DNA of 39,972 bases from positions 1 to 39,972 of the forward strand of contig ASOC01000005.1 in assembly GCA_000405945.1 (NCBI GenBank), in the 5' to 3' direction. The position numbers and the translations under genes are program-made. This document shows positions 1 to 7,939 of this stretch, one piece after another (the stretch's first letter is position 1; each line of letters begins with the position of its first letter). Source of the DNA: Candidatus Omnitrophus fodinae SCGC AAA011-A17. Its GTDB lineage: Bacteria > Omnitrophota > Omnitrophia > Omnitrophales > Omnitrophaceae. The notes beneath the pieces were generated by a model, which saw only the letters and a list, made by a program, of their open reading frames with translations, was not told the origin of the DNA and did no database searches.

Positions 1-1
1 C

Positions 2-1033
2 GGCTTCGGATATGAGTTTTTTGAAATGCCGCGTCTTGAAGGAAGGTTTCATGCCTATCTTCCTATCATGACGGGCTGTGACAAGGTTTGCTCTTTTTGC
101 ATTGTGCCTTATGTGCGGGGCAGGGAAATTTCAAGGCCTCTCCGCGAGGTGACGGATGAGGTGAGGCGGCTTGCCGGCATGGGCGTTAAACATGTCACGC
201 TACTGGGGCAGAATGTGAATTCGTACGGCAAAGACAGTGGCTCGGCTGGAGCCACTGCTTTGCCGCCATTGCGCGTCGGCGCAATGGCCGGATCTGCCGA
301 TTTCGCCACGCTTCTCAGGGCCGTCTCGAAAGTTCCTGGCATTGAGAAAATCGGTTTCACCACATCGCATCCGCAAGACGCTTATGAAGAATTGTTTCAG
401 GCTATACGCGATGAGGAAAAAATTTCGAGGCGTTTTCATTTGCCCCTGCAGTCGGGCTCTGATTTTATTCTTGAGAGCATGAAGCGTGATCACACGCTGG
501 CTGAATACCGCAAAAAAATCGACCGCATGCGCGAGCTTATTCCTGATATCGCGATCACCACGGATATTATCGTGGGATTCCCGGGCGAAACCGAACAGGA
601 TTATGAGGCCACCAAAAAGGCGCTGGCTGACATCCAATTTGACGGGGCTTTTATTTTCAAATATTCGCCCCGGCCTCACACGGCGGCGGCCCGCTGGGAA
701 GACTCAACGCCGTTTGAGGAGAAAAACAGGCGCAACAATGAATTGCTGAATTTACAGAAAGAAATCACGCGGCGTAAAAATGAAACCTGGCTGGGCCGGA
801 CGGTTAAAGTGATGGTGGAAGACATGAGCAAGAAAAGCCGGGAAGAAGTGCTGGCCCGCACCTGGCAGGAAAAAAAGGTGGTTTTCAAGGGGGATGGTAC
901 GCTGATAGGCTCAAGTATGAAGGTACGGCTTAAACAGGTTTTTAACGAAACTTACCGGGCGGAAGTTATTCCTTTGCCTCAACCCCAAGCCGATCGCTCG
1001 GGGCGGCCTGAACAAGCGGCCGATAGCCGCTAA
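2..1033 (+). CDS. miaB: tRNA-2-methylthio-N6-dimethylallyladenosine synthase MiaB, 5' end outside window
   Basis: This is the 3' part of a radical SAM methylthiotransferase that modifies A37 of tRNAs reading UNN codons. The frame is open from base 2, so the N-terminal UPF0004 domain lies upstream of the window. The radical SAM cluster motif CDKVCSFC is visible, followed by the family stretch GQNVNSYGKD and a C-terminal TRAM domain (about the last 70 residues, starting near TWLGRTVKVM). Two things are odd. About 19-20 extra residues, rich in Gly, Ala and Pro, interrupt the radical SAM domain just after GQNVNSYGKD and are encoded by two back-to-back DNA hairpins. The last eight or so residues (PEQAADSR) are encoded by a repeat also found in queC. 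The next gene starts 8 bases after the stop. Confidence 0.95.
   Translation, partial: GFGYEFFEMPRLEGRFHAYLPIMTGCDKVCSFCIVPYVRGREISRPLREVTDEVRRLAGMGVKHVTLLGQNVNSYGKDSGSAGATALPPLRVGAMAGSADFATLLRAVSKVPGIEKIGFTTSHPQDAYEELFQAIRDEEKISRRFHLPLQSGSDFILESMKRDHTLAEYRKKIDRMRELIPDIAITTDIIVGFPGETEQDYEATKKALADIQFDGAFIFKYSPRPHTAAARWEDSTPFEEKNRRNNELLNLQKEITRRKNETWLGRTVKVMVEDMSKKSREEVLARTWQEKKVVFKGDGTLIGSSMKVRLKQVFNETYRAEVIPLPQPQADRSGRPEQAADSR
226..288. repeat. two adjacent palindromes inserted in frame in miaB
   Basis: Bases 226-265 form a stem of 17 pairs with one bulged A and loop GGCTG (244-248). Bases 265-288 form a perfect 10-bp stem (GCCATTGCGC with its complement) and a 4-nt loop. Together they account for a stretch of about 20 residues that is not normal in MiaB. 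The length keeps the reading frame, as in palindromic elements known inside Rickettsia genes. Confidence 0.8.
1004..1031 (+). repeat. REP-like palindromic repeat at the 3' end of miaB
   Basis: The unit reads GCCTGAAC, then AGCGGC, a short loop and GCCGC. The hairpin GCGGC/GCCGC with loop CGATA lies at 1016-1030. A close relative in the same orientation lies at 6494-6519 in queC, and a looser one in inverted orientation at 4509-4551. It encodes the final residues of MiaB. Confidence 0.6.
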
Positions 1034-1040
1034 CCCAGCC

Positions 1041-1697
1041 GTGAAACACGTGACAGTTTCCGAAATGCGCCAAATCGATGAAAAGGCCATCCGCGTCTTT
1101 GGCATCCCCTCGCTTCTTTTGATGGAAAACGCGGGGGCCGCTTGCGCGTTTGAGGCCTTCCGGCTGGCCGGAAGAAACAATCCCGTGATTTTTGCCGGTA
1201 AAGGCAATAACGGCGGCGATGGCTTTGTCGCGGCGCGCCACCTCGCGAACCGGGGATTAAAACCGGTCGTCTTTTATTTTCAGCGGCCTGCTGAAATGAA
1301 ACCCGACCCGCTCGTGAATTTTAGAATCCTTGAAAAGATGAAGGTTTCCCTGATAGACTGTTCAGTAAAATTGCCGGCCCAAAGCATTAAGTCCACTCTG
1401 AAAAGCGCCGGCGTTGTGGTGGACGCACTTTTCGGCACCGGCCTATCCAAGCCGCTGGTTGAGCCTTTTAGCACAGTGGTTGCTTGGATCAATGCTTCCC
1501 GGCGCCGCGTAGTGGCCGTGGATATCCCTTCGGGGATGAACGCGGACACGGGTGAAGTGATGGGCGTTTGCGTTCGCGCAGACCTGACCGTCACGCTCGG
1601 GCTGCCTAAAAAGGGATTTCTAAACCGTAAGGCAAAAGTTTTTACGGGCCGCGTTAAGGTGGCGGATATTTCGATTCCAGGGATTTTGTTGAAATGA
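1041..1697 (+). CDS. nnrE: NAD(P)H-hydrate epimerase (YjeF N-terminal domain protein)
   Basis: The enzyme interconverts the R and S epimers of hydrated NAD(P)H so that a dehydratase can repair them. The 218-residue protein consists only of the YjeF_N domain. Visible motifs are GKGNNGGDGFVAAR (nucleotide and phosphate binding), DALFGTGL and DIPSGMNADTG. The C-terminal ADP-dependent dehydratase domain often fused to it is absent, so the dehydratase must be encoded elsewhere. A GTG start at 1041 is used. The stop overlaps the start of lpdA by four bases (ATGA), so the two are probably translationally coupled. Confidence 0.92.
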   Translation: MKHVTVSEMRQIDEKAIRVFGIPSLLLMENAGAACAFEAFRLAGRNNPVIFAGKGNNGGDGFVAARHLANRGLKPVVFYFQRPAEMKPDPLVNFRILEKMKVSLIDCSVKLPAQSIKSTLKSAGVVVDALFGTGLSKPLVEPFSTVVAWINASRRRVVAVDIPSGMNADTGEVMGVCVRADLTVTLGLPKKGFLNRKAKVFTGRVKVADISIPGILLK

Positions 1698-3052
1698 AAA
1701 AATACGATATTGTTTTTATAGGCGGCGGTCCATCGGGCTACACGGGTGCTTTGCGCGCCCGCGACCTGGGTTTTAGCGCTCTTTTGATAGAGAAAAGCAA
1801 AGTCGGCGGTGTCTGTCTTCAGCTCGGCTGTATTCCAACTAAAGCTTTGCTGGCCTCGGCCTCTCTCATCGACAAAATCACCCGCGCGGTTCAATTCGGC
1901 CTTGAAGTGCGTCTTGACACTCCCCACAAGCTCTGGAAGATTTCTGAAAAAAAAGACGTCATTGTCAATGAACTCACCCAGGGGCTGATTCAGACTCTCA
2001 AAAGAAAAGGCGTGGAAATCCTGCAGGGCGAAGCGTCTTTTAAAGGGCCTCATGTGCTCACCGTAAAAGGGGAGAATGGCGCTGAAGAAATCGAAGGGCA
2101 AGTGATTGTGATTGCCACGGGCTCGCGGCCTCAGGAATTGCCGGGCATTCCTTTTAATCACACCAATATTTTATCGTCCGATGACATGCTGACTCTCCGT
2201 GAAGTTCCCAAGGATTTGGCTATTATCGGCGGCGGCGTTATCGGATGCGAGTTTGCCTCTCTTTTTGCCGTGCTCGGCTCAAAAGTTTCAATCGTTGAAA
2301 TGCTTCCGCAGATTTTGCCGCTTTCGGACAAGGATATTGCCAAAAGGTTGGAGGTTTTGTTCAAACGCCGGGGCATTCAGGTTTTCACGGAAAAGAAGAT
2401 GGAGAAGCTTTCCAGTGATGGTGCCGTATTGAGCTTGCTTTTAACCGGCGGGGAGAGGGTTTCCTGCGATAAAATGTTAATTTCCGTGGGGCGGCGGAGG
2501 AATGTGGAGAATCTCGGGCTTGAAAACGTAGACATCAACGTGGATAAAGGGACTATCCTGGTCAACGGGTTTCTTGAGACATCCGTTGCCGGGGTTTACG
2601 CCGTGGGCGACGTGATAGGATCGCCCCAGCTCGCTCATGTGGCCCAAGCCGAAGCGATTTGCGTGGTGGACAATTTGAGAAGGGAACGCCGGGCTATGAA
2701 TTACCGCGGTTGGCCCAACACGGTTTTCACCCATCCGGAAGTGGCCAGTGCGGGTTTGAGCAAGGAAGAGGCGGAGAAGGCCGGCTACGAGGTGGAAGAA
2801 TCGCGCTGTCTTTTCGGCGCGCTGGGAAAATCCCATGTGGAAAGGGAAACGGACGGGATAGCAAAACTCGTGTTTGACCGCAAGACAGACAAGCTTCTTG
2901 GCGGACATATTATCGGGGAGAATGCCTCGGACCTGATTGCGGAAATCTCTTTGGGCATTCGTCTTGGAGCCAAGAGGGAAGATTTGGTTAACACTATGCA
3001 CGCACACCCCACTTTTTCCGAAGTGATATGGGAGGCGAGTAGAAATATTTAA
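1694..3052 (+). CDS. lpdA: dihydrolipoamide dehydrogenase (E3)
   Basis: A 452-residue FAD enzyme that reoxidises dihydrolipoamide on 2-oxoacid dehydrogenase or glycine cleavage complexes and passes electrons to NAD. It has the N-terminal FAD fold GGGPSGYTGALRA, the redox disulfide in CLQLGCIPTK (usual form CLNVGCIPSK), the NAD-binding GGGVIGCEFAS, and the C-terminal dimer domain with the catalytic His-Glu region HAHPTFSE. Full length for the family. lipA follows about 150 bases downstream, consistent with a lipoate-linked function, but no E1 or E2 gene is in the window. The last codons lie within a palindrome (3041-3125). Confidence 0.95.
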   Translation: MKKYDIVFIGGGPSGYTGALRARDLGFSALLIEKSKVGGVCLQLGCIPTKALLASASLIDKITRAVQFGLEVRLDTPHKLWKISEKKDVIVNELTQGLIQTLKRKGVEILQGEASFKGPHVLTVKGENGAEEIEGQVIVIATGSRPQELPGIPFNHTNILSSDDMLTLREVPKDLAIIGGGVIGCEFASLFAVLGSKVSIVEMLPQILPLSDKDIAKRLEVLFKRRGIQVFTEKKMEKLSSDGAVLSLLLTGGERVSCDKMLISVGRRRNVENLGLENVDINVDKGTILVNGFLETSVAGVYAVGDVIGSPQLAHVAQAEAICVVDNLRRERRAMNYRGWPNTVFTHPEVASAGLSKEEAEKAGYEVEESRCLFGALGKSHVERETDGIAKLVFDRKTDKLLGGHIIGENASDLIAEISLGIRLGAKREDLVNTMHAHPTFSEVIWEASRNI

Positions 3053-3125
3053 GGTAGCCCTATTGCCTCGCTACGCTCGGCTTCTAGGGCGACTTCGCAA
3101 ATGATGCGAAGGTCGAAATATTTCT
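3041..3125. repeat. 85-bp nested palindrome over the lpdA stop
   Basis: The outer arms AGAAATATTT (3041-3050) and AAATATTTCT (3116-3125) are perfectly complementary. Inside lie GCCCTA/TAGGGC (3057-3090) and a GACTTCGCA/TGCGAAGGTC hairpin (3091-3114). The lpdA stop codon sits in the left arm, and the right arm runs into the lipA promoter -35 box. There is no T run after it, so a classical terminator is unlikely. Confidence 0.65.
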
Positions 3126-3154
3126 TGACACTTTGTCACACGCGTGATTAAAAT
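3125..3154 (+). promoter_or_regulatory. sigma-70-type promoter for lipA
   Basis: TTGACA at 3125-3130 is followed after 18 nt by TAAAAT at 3149-3154. Transcription would begin near 3161, giving lipA a leader of about 48 nt. Confidence 0.7.
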
Positions 3155-3208
3155 CGCACTCGTTTTTAAGATTCACATCAGTATGAAAGACGGAGTTTTT
3201 ATTTTTTG

Positions 3209-4069
3209 ATGCGCCGCTTTCCCGATTGGCTTAAGAAGTCCATCCCTGAAGCAACAACTCTTCAGACAGACGCCGCACTTCAAAGATTTTCACTTAACAC
3301 CATTTGCTATTCCGCGAAGTGTCCGAACCGTTCCGAATGTTTTGCCGGCCGTACCACCACTTTTTTGATTCTAGGCAATGTATGTACGCGCCACTGCACG
3401 TTTTGCAGCGTACCCCAGGGACATCCCACGGAATTGGATATGACGGAACCCGAACGTGTCGCTAACGCCAGTCTGGATATGGGGTTAAGTCATGTAGTGG
3501 TGACTTCGGTCAACCGTGATGACCTGGAAGACGGAGGAGCGGAAATTTTTTATCTCACCATCCTGGCCATTAAAAAATTAATCCCTCAAGCCACCGTGGA
3601 AGTATTAACCCCGGACTTTGAGGGAAAAATCACGTCAATTCTGCGTGTGGCTGAGGCGCATCCTGAAATTTACAATCATAATCTCGAGACTGTGCCTCGC
3701 CTTTACAAACGAGTAAGACCTCAAGCCCTTTATGAACAGTCCCTTAATCTTATACGGACGGTGAAATCGCATCACCCCGGTATTCTTACAAAAAGCGGCC
3801 TTATGGTGGGACTGGGCGAGAAAGTGGACGAGGTGCTTCATGTCCTTAGCGAACTTCGCGCGTACAGCTGCGATATCGTGACCATAGGGCAATATCTAAA
3901 GCCTAAGGAAGGGCGTCTTCCGGTGGCGGAATTTGTGCGGCCTGAGATTTTTTCATTGTATGAGGTCAAAGCCCGGGAAATGGGTTTCAAAGAAGTGTTT
4001 TCTGGGCCTTTTGTGCGCAGTTCCTATCACGCGGAGGAAACTTTTCTGCAGGCAAAAAAGGCATCCTAG
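3209..4069 (+). CDS. lipA: lipoyl synthase
   Basis: A radical SAM enzyme that inserts two sulfur atoms into protein-bound octanoyl groups to make lipoyl cofactors. It shows both iron-sulfur cluster motifs: the auxiliary cluster CYSAKCPNRSEC and the SAM cluster CTRHCTFC. The C-terminal RSSYHA supplies the conserved serine that ligates the auxiliary cluster. Length (286 residues) is normal. ATG 3209 is chosen; a TTG directly before it (3206) is also possible. A tiny upstream frame (3183-3209, MKDGVFIF) ends in TGATG overlapping this start and may couple translation. It has its own promoter and lies close downstream of lpdA. Confidence 0.95.
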   Translation: MRRFPDWLKKSIPEATTLQTDAALQRFSLNTICYSAKCPNRSECFAGRTTTFLILGNVCTRHCTFCSVPQGHPTELDMTEPERVANASLDMGLSHVVVTSVNRDDLEDGGAEIFYLTILAIKKLIPQATVEVLTPDFEGKITSILRVAEAHPEIYNHNLETVPRLYKRVRPQALYEQSLNLIRTVKSHHPGILTKSGLMVGLGEKVDEVLHVLSELRAYSCDIVTIGQYLKPKEGRLPVAEFVRPEIFSLYEVKAREMGFKEVFSGPFVRSSYHAEETFLQAKKAS

Positions 4070-4155
4070 TGCCGCGAAACATTTGAATGTAGGGGTACGC
4101 GGTACTGTACATGATTGAAATTGGACCCCAATTTCAATCGTAATGCTGTACTAGC
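4069..4155 (+). repeat. two-hairpin repeat element, copy A (upstream of cspA)
   Basis: Hairpin 1 pairs 4069-4076 with 4098-4105 (CGCGGTAC) around a loop containing ACATTTGAA and AGGGG. Hairpin 2 pairs GATTGAAATTGG (4113-4124) with 4128-4139. The element ends with GTACTAGC. The first ~42 bases nearly match copy B at 13550-13646, while hairpin 2 has a different sequence but the same fold. Confidence 0.75.
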
Positions 4156-4159
4156 TCGC

Positions 4160-4187
4160 TTGCGCTGGGTATGTCCCGTGTTAAAAT
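4160..4187 (+). promoter_or_regulatory. probable promoter of cspA
   Basis: TTGCGC at 4160-4165 and TAAAAT at 4182-4187 are separated by 16 nt. This would give a leader of about 57 nt before the GTG start. The match is moderate. Confidence 0.45.
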
Positions 4188-4250
4188 TTTTTTAAAAAGG
4201 GGCGGGGAACAAAACTCCATGAGCCCGAAGCAATTGAAGGAGGAAGTAAC

Positions 4251-4451
4251 GTGGCACAAGGTAAAGTGAAGTGGTTCAACAACCAAAAAGGTTATGGGTT
4301 TATTGAGTCCGAAGGTGGCGGTGACATTTTCGTCCATTATTCGGCGGTCAAAGCGGATGGTTTCAAAACCCTAAATGAAGGCGAACTCGTCCAGTACGAC
4401 GTCGTGGAGGGGCCGAAAGGCAAGCAGGCGACGAACGTTACTAAAGTCTGA
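4251..4451 (+). CDS. cspA: cold-shock domain protein
   Basis: A 66-residue single cold-shock domain that binds single-stranded RNA or DNA and acts as an RNA chaperone. RNP1 (KGYGFIE) and RNP2 (DIFVHYS) are intact, and the length is typical of CspA-type proteins. It starts at GTG 4251 behind a strong ribosome binding site, AAGGAGGA at 4237-4244. It is a monocistronic unit between a structured repeat and a palindrome. Which temperature or growth signal controls it cannot be seen. Confidence 0.95.
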   Translation: MAQGKVKWFNNQKGYGFIESEGGGDIFVHYSAVKADGFKTLNEGELVQYDVVEGPKGKQATNVTKV

Positions 4452-4508
4452 ACCGCTTAAAGTTCAGGATAACAGTTAAGCTGTCGGCGCTTTAGCCGAT
4501 ACAATGAG

Positions 4509-4551
4509 GGCCGGTTGGTCAAGCGGCGGTCGGCCGCTCGGTCAGCCGGCC
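4509..4551 (-). repeat. REP-like palindrome between cspA and the amidase gene
   Basis: A long imperfect palindrome with a core stem AGCGGC/GCCGCT (4522-4538) and loop GGTCG. Read on the minus strand it resembles the repeats at 1004-1031 and 6494-6519. It might end cspA transcription, but no T run follows. Confidence 0.55.
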
Positions 4552-4561
4552 TTATTCTTCT

Positions 4562-5659
4562 ATGGATAAATACATTACTCCCATTTTTGCATTGGCCATT
4601 GCGGTCACTTTTTCTTCCTGCACGACCACACCCGGTCCGAGGGCATGGAATGAAGTGACCCAGCGCATAGGTCCCGTCGAATATGTCGCTCTCATGGATG
4701 TCTGCGATCTGCTCAAAATGAATTATGAGTGGGACGCGCTTACCAAGAAGCATATCCTCTACAAAAATTCGAATTACCTTTCGTTCCTGACGGATGACCG
4801 CAATATCAGCGTCAACGGTAATATCCGGACTCTTTCCGTGCCGCCCCGGGTGCTTAACGGGGTTTTGATGCTGCCGCGCGAATTGGCCGAGCTTCCGTGG
4901 TGGAAGAAAAAAGAAGACATCTGGAAAGAAGTCAGAGCGGTTTATCCGGGAAGCGCGTTTGTGGTGGACAAGGTGGTGATTGACGCGGGGCACGGGGGTA
5001 AGGATTTGGGCGCGCCCGGATTTTTCGGATTGAAAGAGAAGGACATCAATCTTGAGATCGCAAAAAAGCTGGAGCAAAAACTGCGGGCTCTTGGAATCGA
5101 TACCGTGATGACGCGGACGGATGACACCTATCTGACGCTTCCCGAAAGGGCCTGGATCGCGAATAATTCCGGCGCTGATCTTTTTATAAGCATTCACGCC
5201 AATTCCGCGCCCGATAGGAGCGTTCAGGGTCCTGAAATTTATTATCTTTCCGAATCCGTGGACGATGACGAGCGCGCCAATCAAATGGTCATTGATTACG
5301 GCACAAAGGTGGAGCTGAATCCGGATTTGCCAAATAAACGTTCCCGCGATGCCACACTTTGGGATATTATCAACACGGAAAACCGGCAGGAATCCATTGA
5401 ACTTGCGCGGGCGATCAATTCATCGCTCAAGCGTTATGCTTCGGCCAAGAACCGGGGCATTAAAAGAGCAGAATTTTTTGTTTTAAAGTGGACGGATAAA
5501 CCCGCGGTGCTCGTGGAAACGGGATTTATGACCAACCGTCAGGAAGTAAGACAGTTGGCGGATGCGGCTTATCAGGATCAGATGGCAGGTTTGATGGCGG
5601 AAGGGGTTATGGCCTACAAGGCCGAGTATGAAAGAACGCGGGGTTTTACCACCAAGTAA
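4562..5659 (+). CDS. N-acetylmuramoyl-L-alanine amidase (Amidase_3), probable lipoprotein
   Basis: A zinc amidase that cuts the bond between N-acetylmuramic acid and the peptide stem, used in daughter-cell separation and wall turnover. The first 20 residues are hydrophobic and end in FSSC, a plausible though imperfect lipobox, so it is likely exported and lipid-anchored. Residues about 35-110 resemble the copper-amine-oxidase N-like domain often found with wall enzymes. The amidase domain follows with DAGHGG, the KEKD glutamate, SIHAN (zinc ligands) and the catalytic VETGF near the C terminus. Length is 365 residues. No clear ribosome binding site precedes the ATG. The 3' end overlaps murI by 32 bases. 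Confidence 0.9.
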   Translation: MDKYITPIFALAIAVTFSSCTTTPGPRAWNEVTQRIGPVEYVALMDVCDLLKMNYEWDALTKKHILYKNSNYLSFLTDDRNISVNGNIRTLSVPPRVLNGVLMLPRELAELPWWKKKEDIWKEVRAVYPGSAFVVDKVVIDAGHGGKDLGAPGFFGLKEKDINLEIAKKLEQKLRALGIDTVMTRTDDTYLTLPERAWIANNSGADLFISIHANSAPDRSVQGPEIYYLSESVDDDERANQMVIDYGTKVELNPDLPNKRSRDATLWDIINTENRQESIELARAINSSLKRYASAKNRGIKRAEFFVLKWTDKPAVLVETGFMTNRQEVRQLADAAYQDQMAGLMAEGVMAYKAEYERTRGFTTK

Positions 5660-6473
5660 AGATCAGGCGATCGGCGTATTTGATTCCGGCCTAGGCGGTC
5701 TTACGGTGGTTCGCGAATTGATGAAGCAGCTTCCCCAGGAGCATATTGTCTACTACGGGGATTTGGCGCGCCTTCCTTACGGCATAAAGTCCAAAGAACA
5801 AATCATCCGTTTTTCCTGCGAAAATACCGAATTTCTTCTGCGTCAGAACGTCAAGGCCGTGGTCGTGGCCTGCAATTCTTCGGCCAGCGCCAGCATGACG
5901 CTCCTCAAAAAAAGATATTTTCTGCCCGTCACGGACGTGATCGGTCCGGCCGCCAAAAAAGCCGTCCGGTTTTCGCTGACCAAAAGAATAGGCGTGATCG
6001 GCACTCCAGCCACGATTCAAAGCGGCGCGTATGAAAAGGCGCTCCACAAGCTTGAACCCAAGGTGAAAGTATTCACGCAAGCCTGCCCGCTTTTTGTGCC
6101 GCTGGTGGAAGAAGGCTGGATTAGCGGAAAAATCACCGACCAGGTTATTCACGAATACTTGAAAGATATTGTTAAACAGAGAATAGACACGCTTATTCTC
6201 GGCTGCACGCATTACCCCATTCTTCGCCGCGCCCTTCAGGATTATGTGGGCCCTCACGTGGTTTTAGTTGATTCCGCGGGCCCGGCGGTTTATCATCTGC
6301 AGGAAAAACTCGAGGAGCTTAAATTGCTTGCCGATCGTCCAGGCCGGGGGACGCTCAAAATTTACGTGAGCGACATGCCCCGCAATTTTGTGCACGTGGG
6401 CCAGCAATTCCTGGGCTGTCGTTTGAAACATGTCCGGGTGGTTCCCATTCAGCCATTAATAAAACTTTCTTAA
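5628..6473 (+). CDS. murI: glutamate racemase
   Basis: Makes D-glutamate for the peptidoglycan stem peptide. Family motifs are FDSGLGGLTVV at the N terminus, ACNSSAS around the first catalytic cysteine (the usual form is ACNTAS) and LGCTHYP around the second. The 281 residues match the family length. The ATG at 5628 lies inside the amidase gene and the two reading frames overlap by 32 bases, which suggests coupled expression of two cell-wall genes. Confidence 0.95.
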   Translation: MKERGVLPPSKDQAIGVFDSGLGGLTVVRELMKQLPQEHIVYYGDLARLPYGIKSKEQIIRFSCENTEFLLRQNVKAVVVACNSSASASMTLLKKRYFLPVTDVIGPAAKKAVRFSLTKRIGVIGTPATIQSGAYEKALHKLEPKVKVFTQACPLFVPLVEEGWISGKITDQVIHEYLKDIVKQRIDTLILGCTHYPILRRALQDYVGPHVVLVDSAGPAVYHLQEKLEELKLLADRPGRGTLKIYVSDMPRNFVHVGQQFLGCRLKHVRVVPIQPLIKLS

Positions 6474-6476
6474 CCC

Positions 6477-7229
6477 ATGCCGGAAAATAAGCAGCCTGAA
6501 CGAGCGGCTGACGAGCCGCCGAAGAGCAAGCAGCCCCGCGCGACTGGCGCGGGGAGAAAAGCGGTTGTCCTTTTATCGGGCGGCCTTGATTCAGCGACCA
6601 CTCTGTACGCGGCCAGTGCCGGCGGATATTCTCCGCATGCTCTGACTATCCGGTACGGACAACGGCATGGGAAGGAAACAGAGTGCGCCCGGTGGCTTGC
6701 GGCGCATTTCAAAATTGAGCTTAGAGAGCTTTCTATTGATTTGCCGTGGAAGGGAAGCGCGCTTTTGGACCGCGGCGTGAGTTTGCCGCAAAAACGAAGC
6801 GAAAAAGAGATGAATTCTGGAATTCCGGCCACTTATGTCCCGGCCCGTAATACCATTTTTTTAAGTTTTGCATTGTCCTGGGCGGAAGTGCTCGGCGCGG
6901 CCGCTGTCTTTATCGGCGCTAACGCACTTGATTACAGCGGTTATCCGGATTGCCGTCCGGAGTATTTTCAAACCGTGGAGGAATTATTCAAAAAGGGGAC
7001 CAAGGCCGGCGCCGAAGGCCGTGCGATTCGCGTCGAAGTGCCCCTTCTTCATAAAACCAAGGGAGAAATAGTACAATGGGGGCATGCCTTAGGCGTGCCG
7101 TTTGAGCATACTTGGTCTTGTTACGAAGGAGGCGCGGCACCGTGCGGAGTTTGTGACTCCTGCGTGCTGCGTGAAAAAGGATTCCGCGAGGCAGGTTTGA
7201 CTGATCCAATCATGAGCGTATCCCGATGA
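6477..7229 (+). CDS. queC: 7-cyano-7-deazaguanine (preQ0) synthase
   Basis: ATP-dependent conversion of 7-carboxy-7-deazaguanine to preQ0 for queuosine. The ATP pyrophosphatase loop LLSGGLDS and the C-terminal zinc site (CYEGGAAPCGVCDSC) are intact. The normal QueC N terminus begins almost directly at KAVVLLSGG. Here about 27 extra residues precede it, encoded by the palindromic repeat 6494-6556, and no alternative ATG, GTG or TTG start lies between the repeat and the core. It overlaps queE by four bases. QueD and FolE are not in the window. Confidence 0.95.
   Translation: MPENKQPERAADEPPKSKQPRATGAGRKAVVLLSGGLDSATTLYAASAGGYSPHALTIRYGQRHGKETECARWLAAHFKIELRELSIDLPWKGSALLDRGVSLPQKRSEKEMNSGIPATYVPARNTIFLSFALSWAEVLGAAAVFIGANALDYSGYPDCRPEYFQTVEELFKKGTKAGAEGRAIRVEVPLLHKTKGEIVQWGHALGVPFEHTWSCYEGGAAPCGVCDSCVLREKGFREAGLTDPIMSVSR
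6494..6556 (+). repeat. palindromic repeat forming the 5' end of queC
   Basis: It has two parts. Bases 6494-6519 match the miaB 3' repeat and contain a perfect GCGGCT/AGCCGC hairpin. Bases 6534-6554 form an 8-bp hairpin, CCCCGCGC with its complement, with loop GACTG. The second part is nearly identical to 15785-15809. Confidence 0.75.
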
Positions 7230-7939
7230 TTCAGAATATGTCAGAAAAAAAAGTGGAAATTGCTGAAATCTTTTCTTCCCTGCAGGGTGAAGGTCCCCGG
7301 CTGGGAGAAAAACATCTCTTCGTTCGTTTTCCGGCCTGCAATCTTCACTGCCATTATTGCGATGAAATGGGACACGAACCCGTGGAAATGGACATGGAGA
7401 CTTTGCTTGAAAAAATCCGGGCGGCGGACAGACAGCATGGCCCTCATTCTTTTCTAAGTTTGACCGGAGGGGAACCGCTTCTGTACACGGGCGTTATCCG
7501 GCAAATGGCTTCAACCCTGCGTCCCGAAGGATTTAAATTTTATCTTGAAACCAGCGGTTTTTTGGTGAAGGCCCTGGATGAAGTGCTGGATTGTGTTGAC
7601 TCCATATCCATGGACGTGAAACTTCCGAGCGTGACCCATGATAGAGATTGTCTTGAGGAGCACAGCGCTTTTCTTAAGGCGTCTCAGGGCAAAGAACTTC
7701 ACGTGAAAATCGTGGTTTCTACAGGAATCAGCAGGGAGGAATTTTTCAAAGCGGTACAAATGATTCATGAAATCAACCCCGCCACGCCGCTTGTCCTGCA
7801 GCCCATCACTGTGGGCGGGGAGAAATATATTGATAATAGACTTTTTGACATATTAACCGAACTTCAGTCCGCGGCGCTTGGATGGCTGGAAAATGTCCGG
7901 ATTATTCCGCGGTTGCACAAAGTCTTGGGAGTTAAATGA
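7226..7939 (+). CDS. queE: 7-carboxy-7-deazaguanine synthase
   Basis: A radical SAM enzyme that contracts the pterin ring of 6-carboxytetrahydropterin to 7-carboxy-7-deazaguanine, the substrate of QueC. The cluster motif is CNLHCHYC, preceded by the family signature [18 protein letters not shown] binds SAM. The protein has 237 residues. The ATG at 7226 overlaps the queC stop (ATGA); an in-frame ATG at 7238 is the alternative and would lie closer to the usual N terminus. Pairing with queC makes the assignment secure. Confidence 0.94.
   Translation: MIQNMSEKKVEIAEIFSSLQGEGPRLGEKHLFVRFPACNLHCHYCDEMGHEPVEMDMETLLEKIRAADRQHGPHSFLSLTGGEPLLYTGVIRQMASTLRPEGFKFYLETSGFLVKALDEVLDCVDSISMDVKLPSVTHDRDCLEEHSAFLKASQGKELHVKIVVSTGISREEFFKAVQMIHEINPATPLVLQPITVGGEKYIDNRLFDILTELQSAALGWLENVRIIPRLHKVLGVK

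Noticed and set aside
1280-2161. Long open frame on the minus strand (293 codons) across nnrE and lpdA
   Set aside because: It is antisense to two well-recognised genes, has no family features and no ribosome binding site; high-GC codon structure on the other strand explains it.
4457-5284. Long minus-strand frame (275 codons) opposite the amidase gene
   Set aside because: Shadow of a clear zinc amidase; composition rich in Arg and His as expected for antisense frames.
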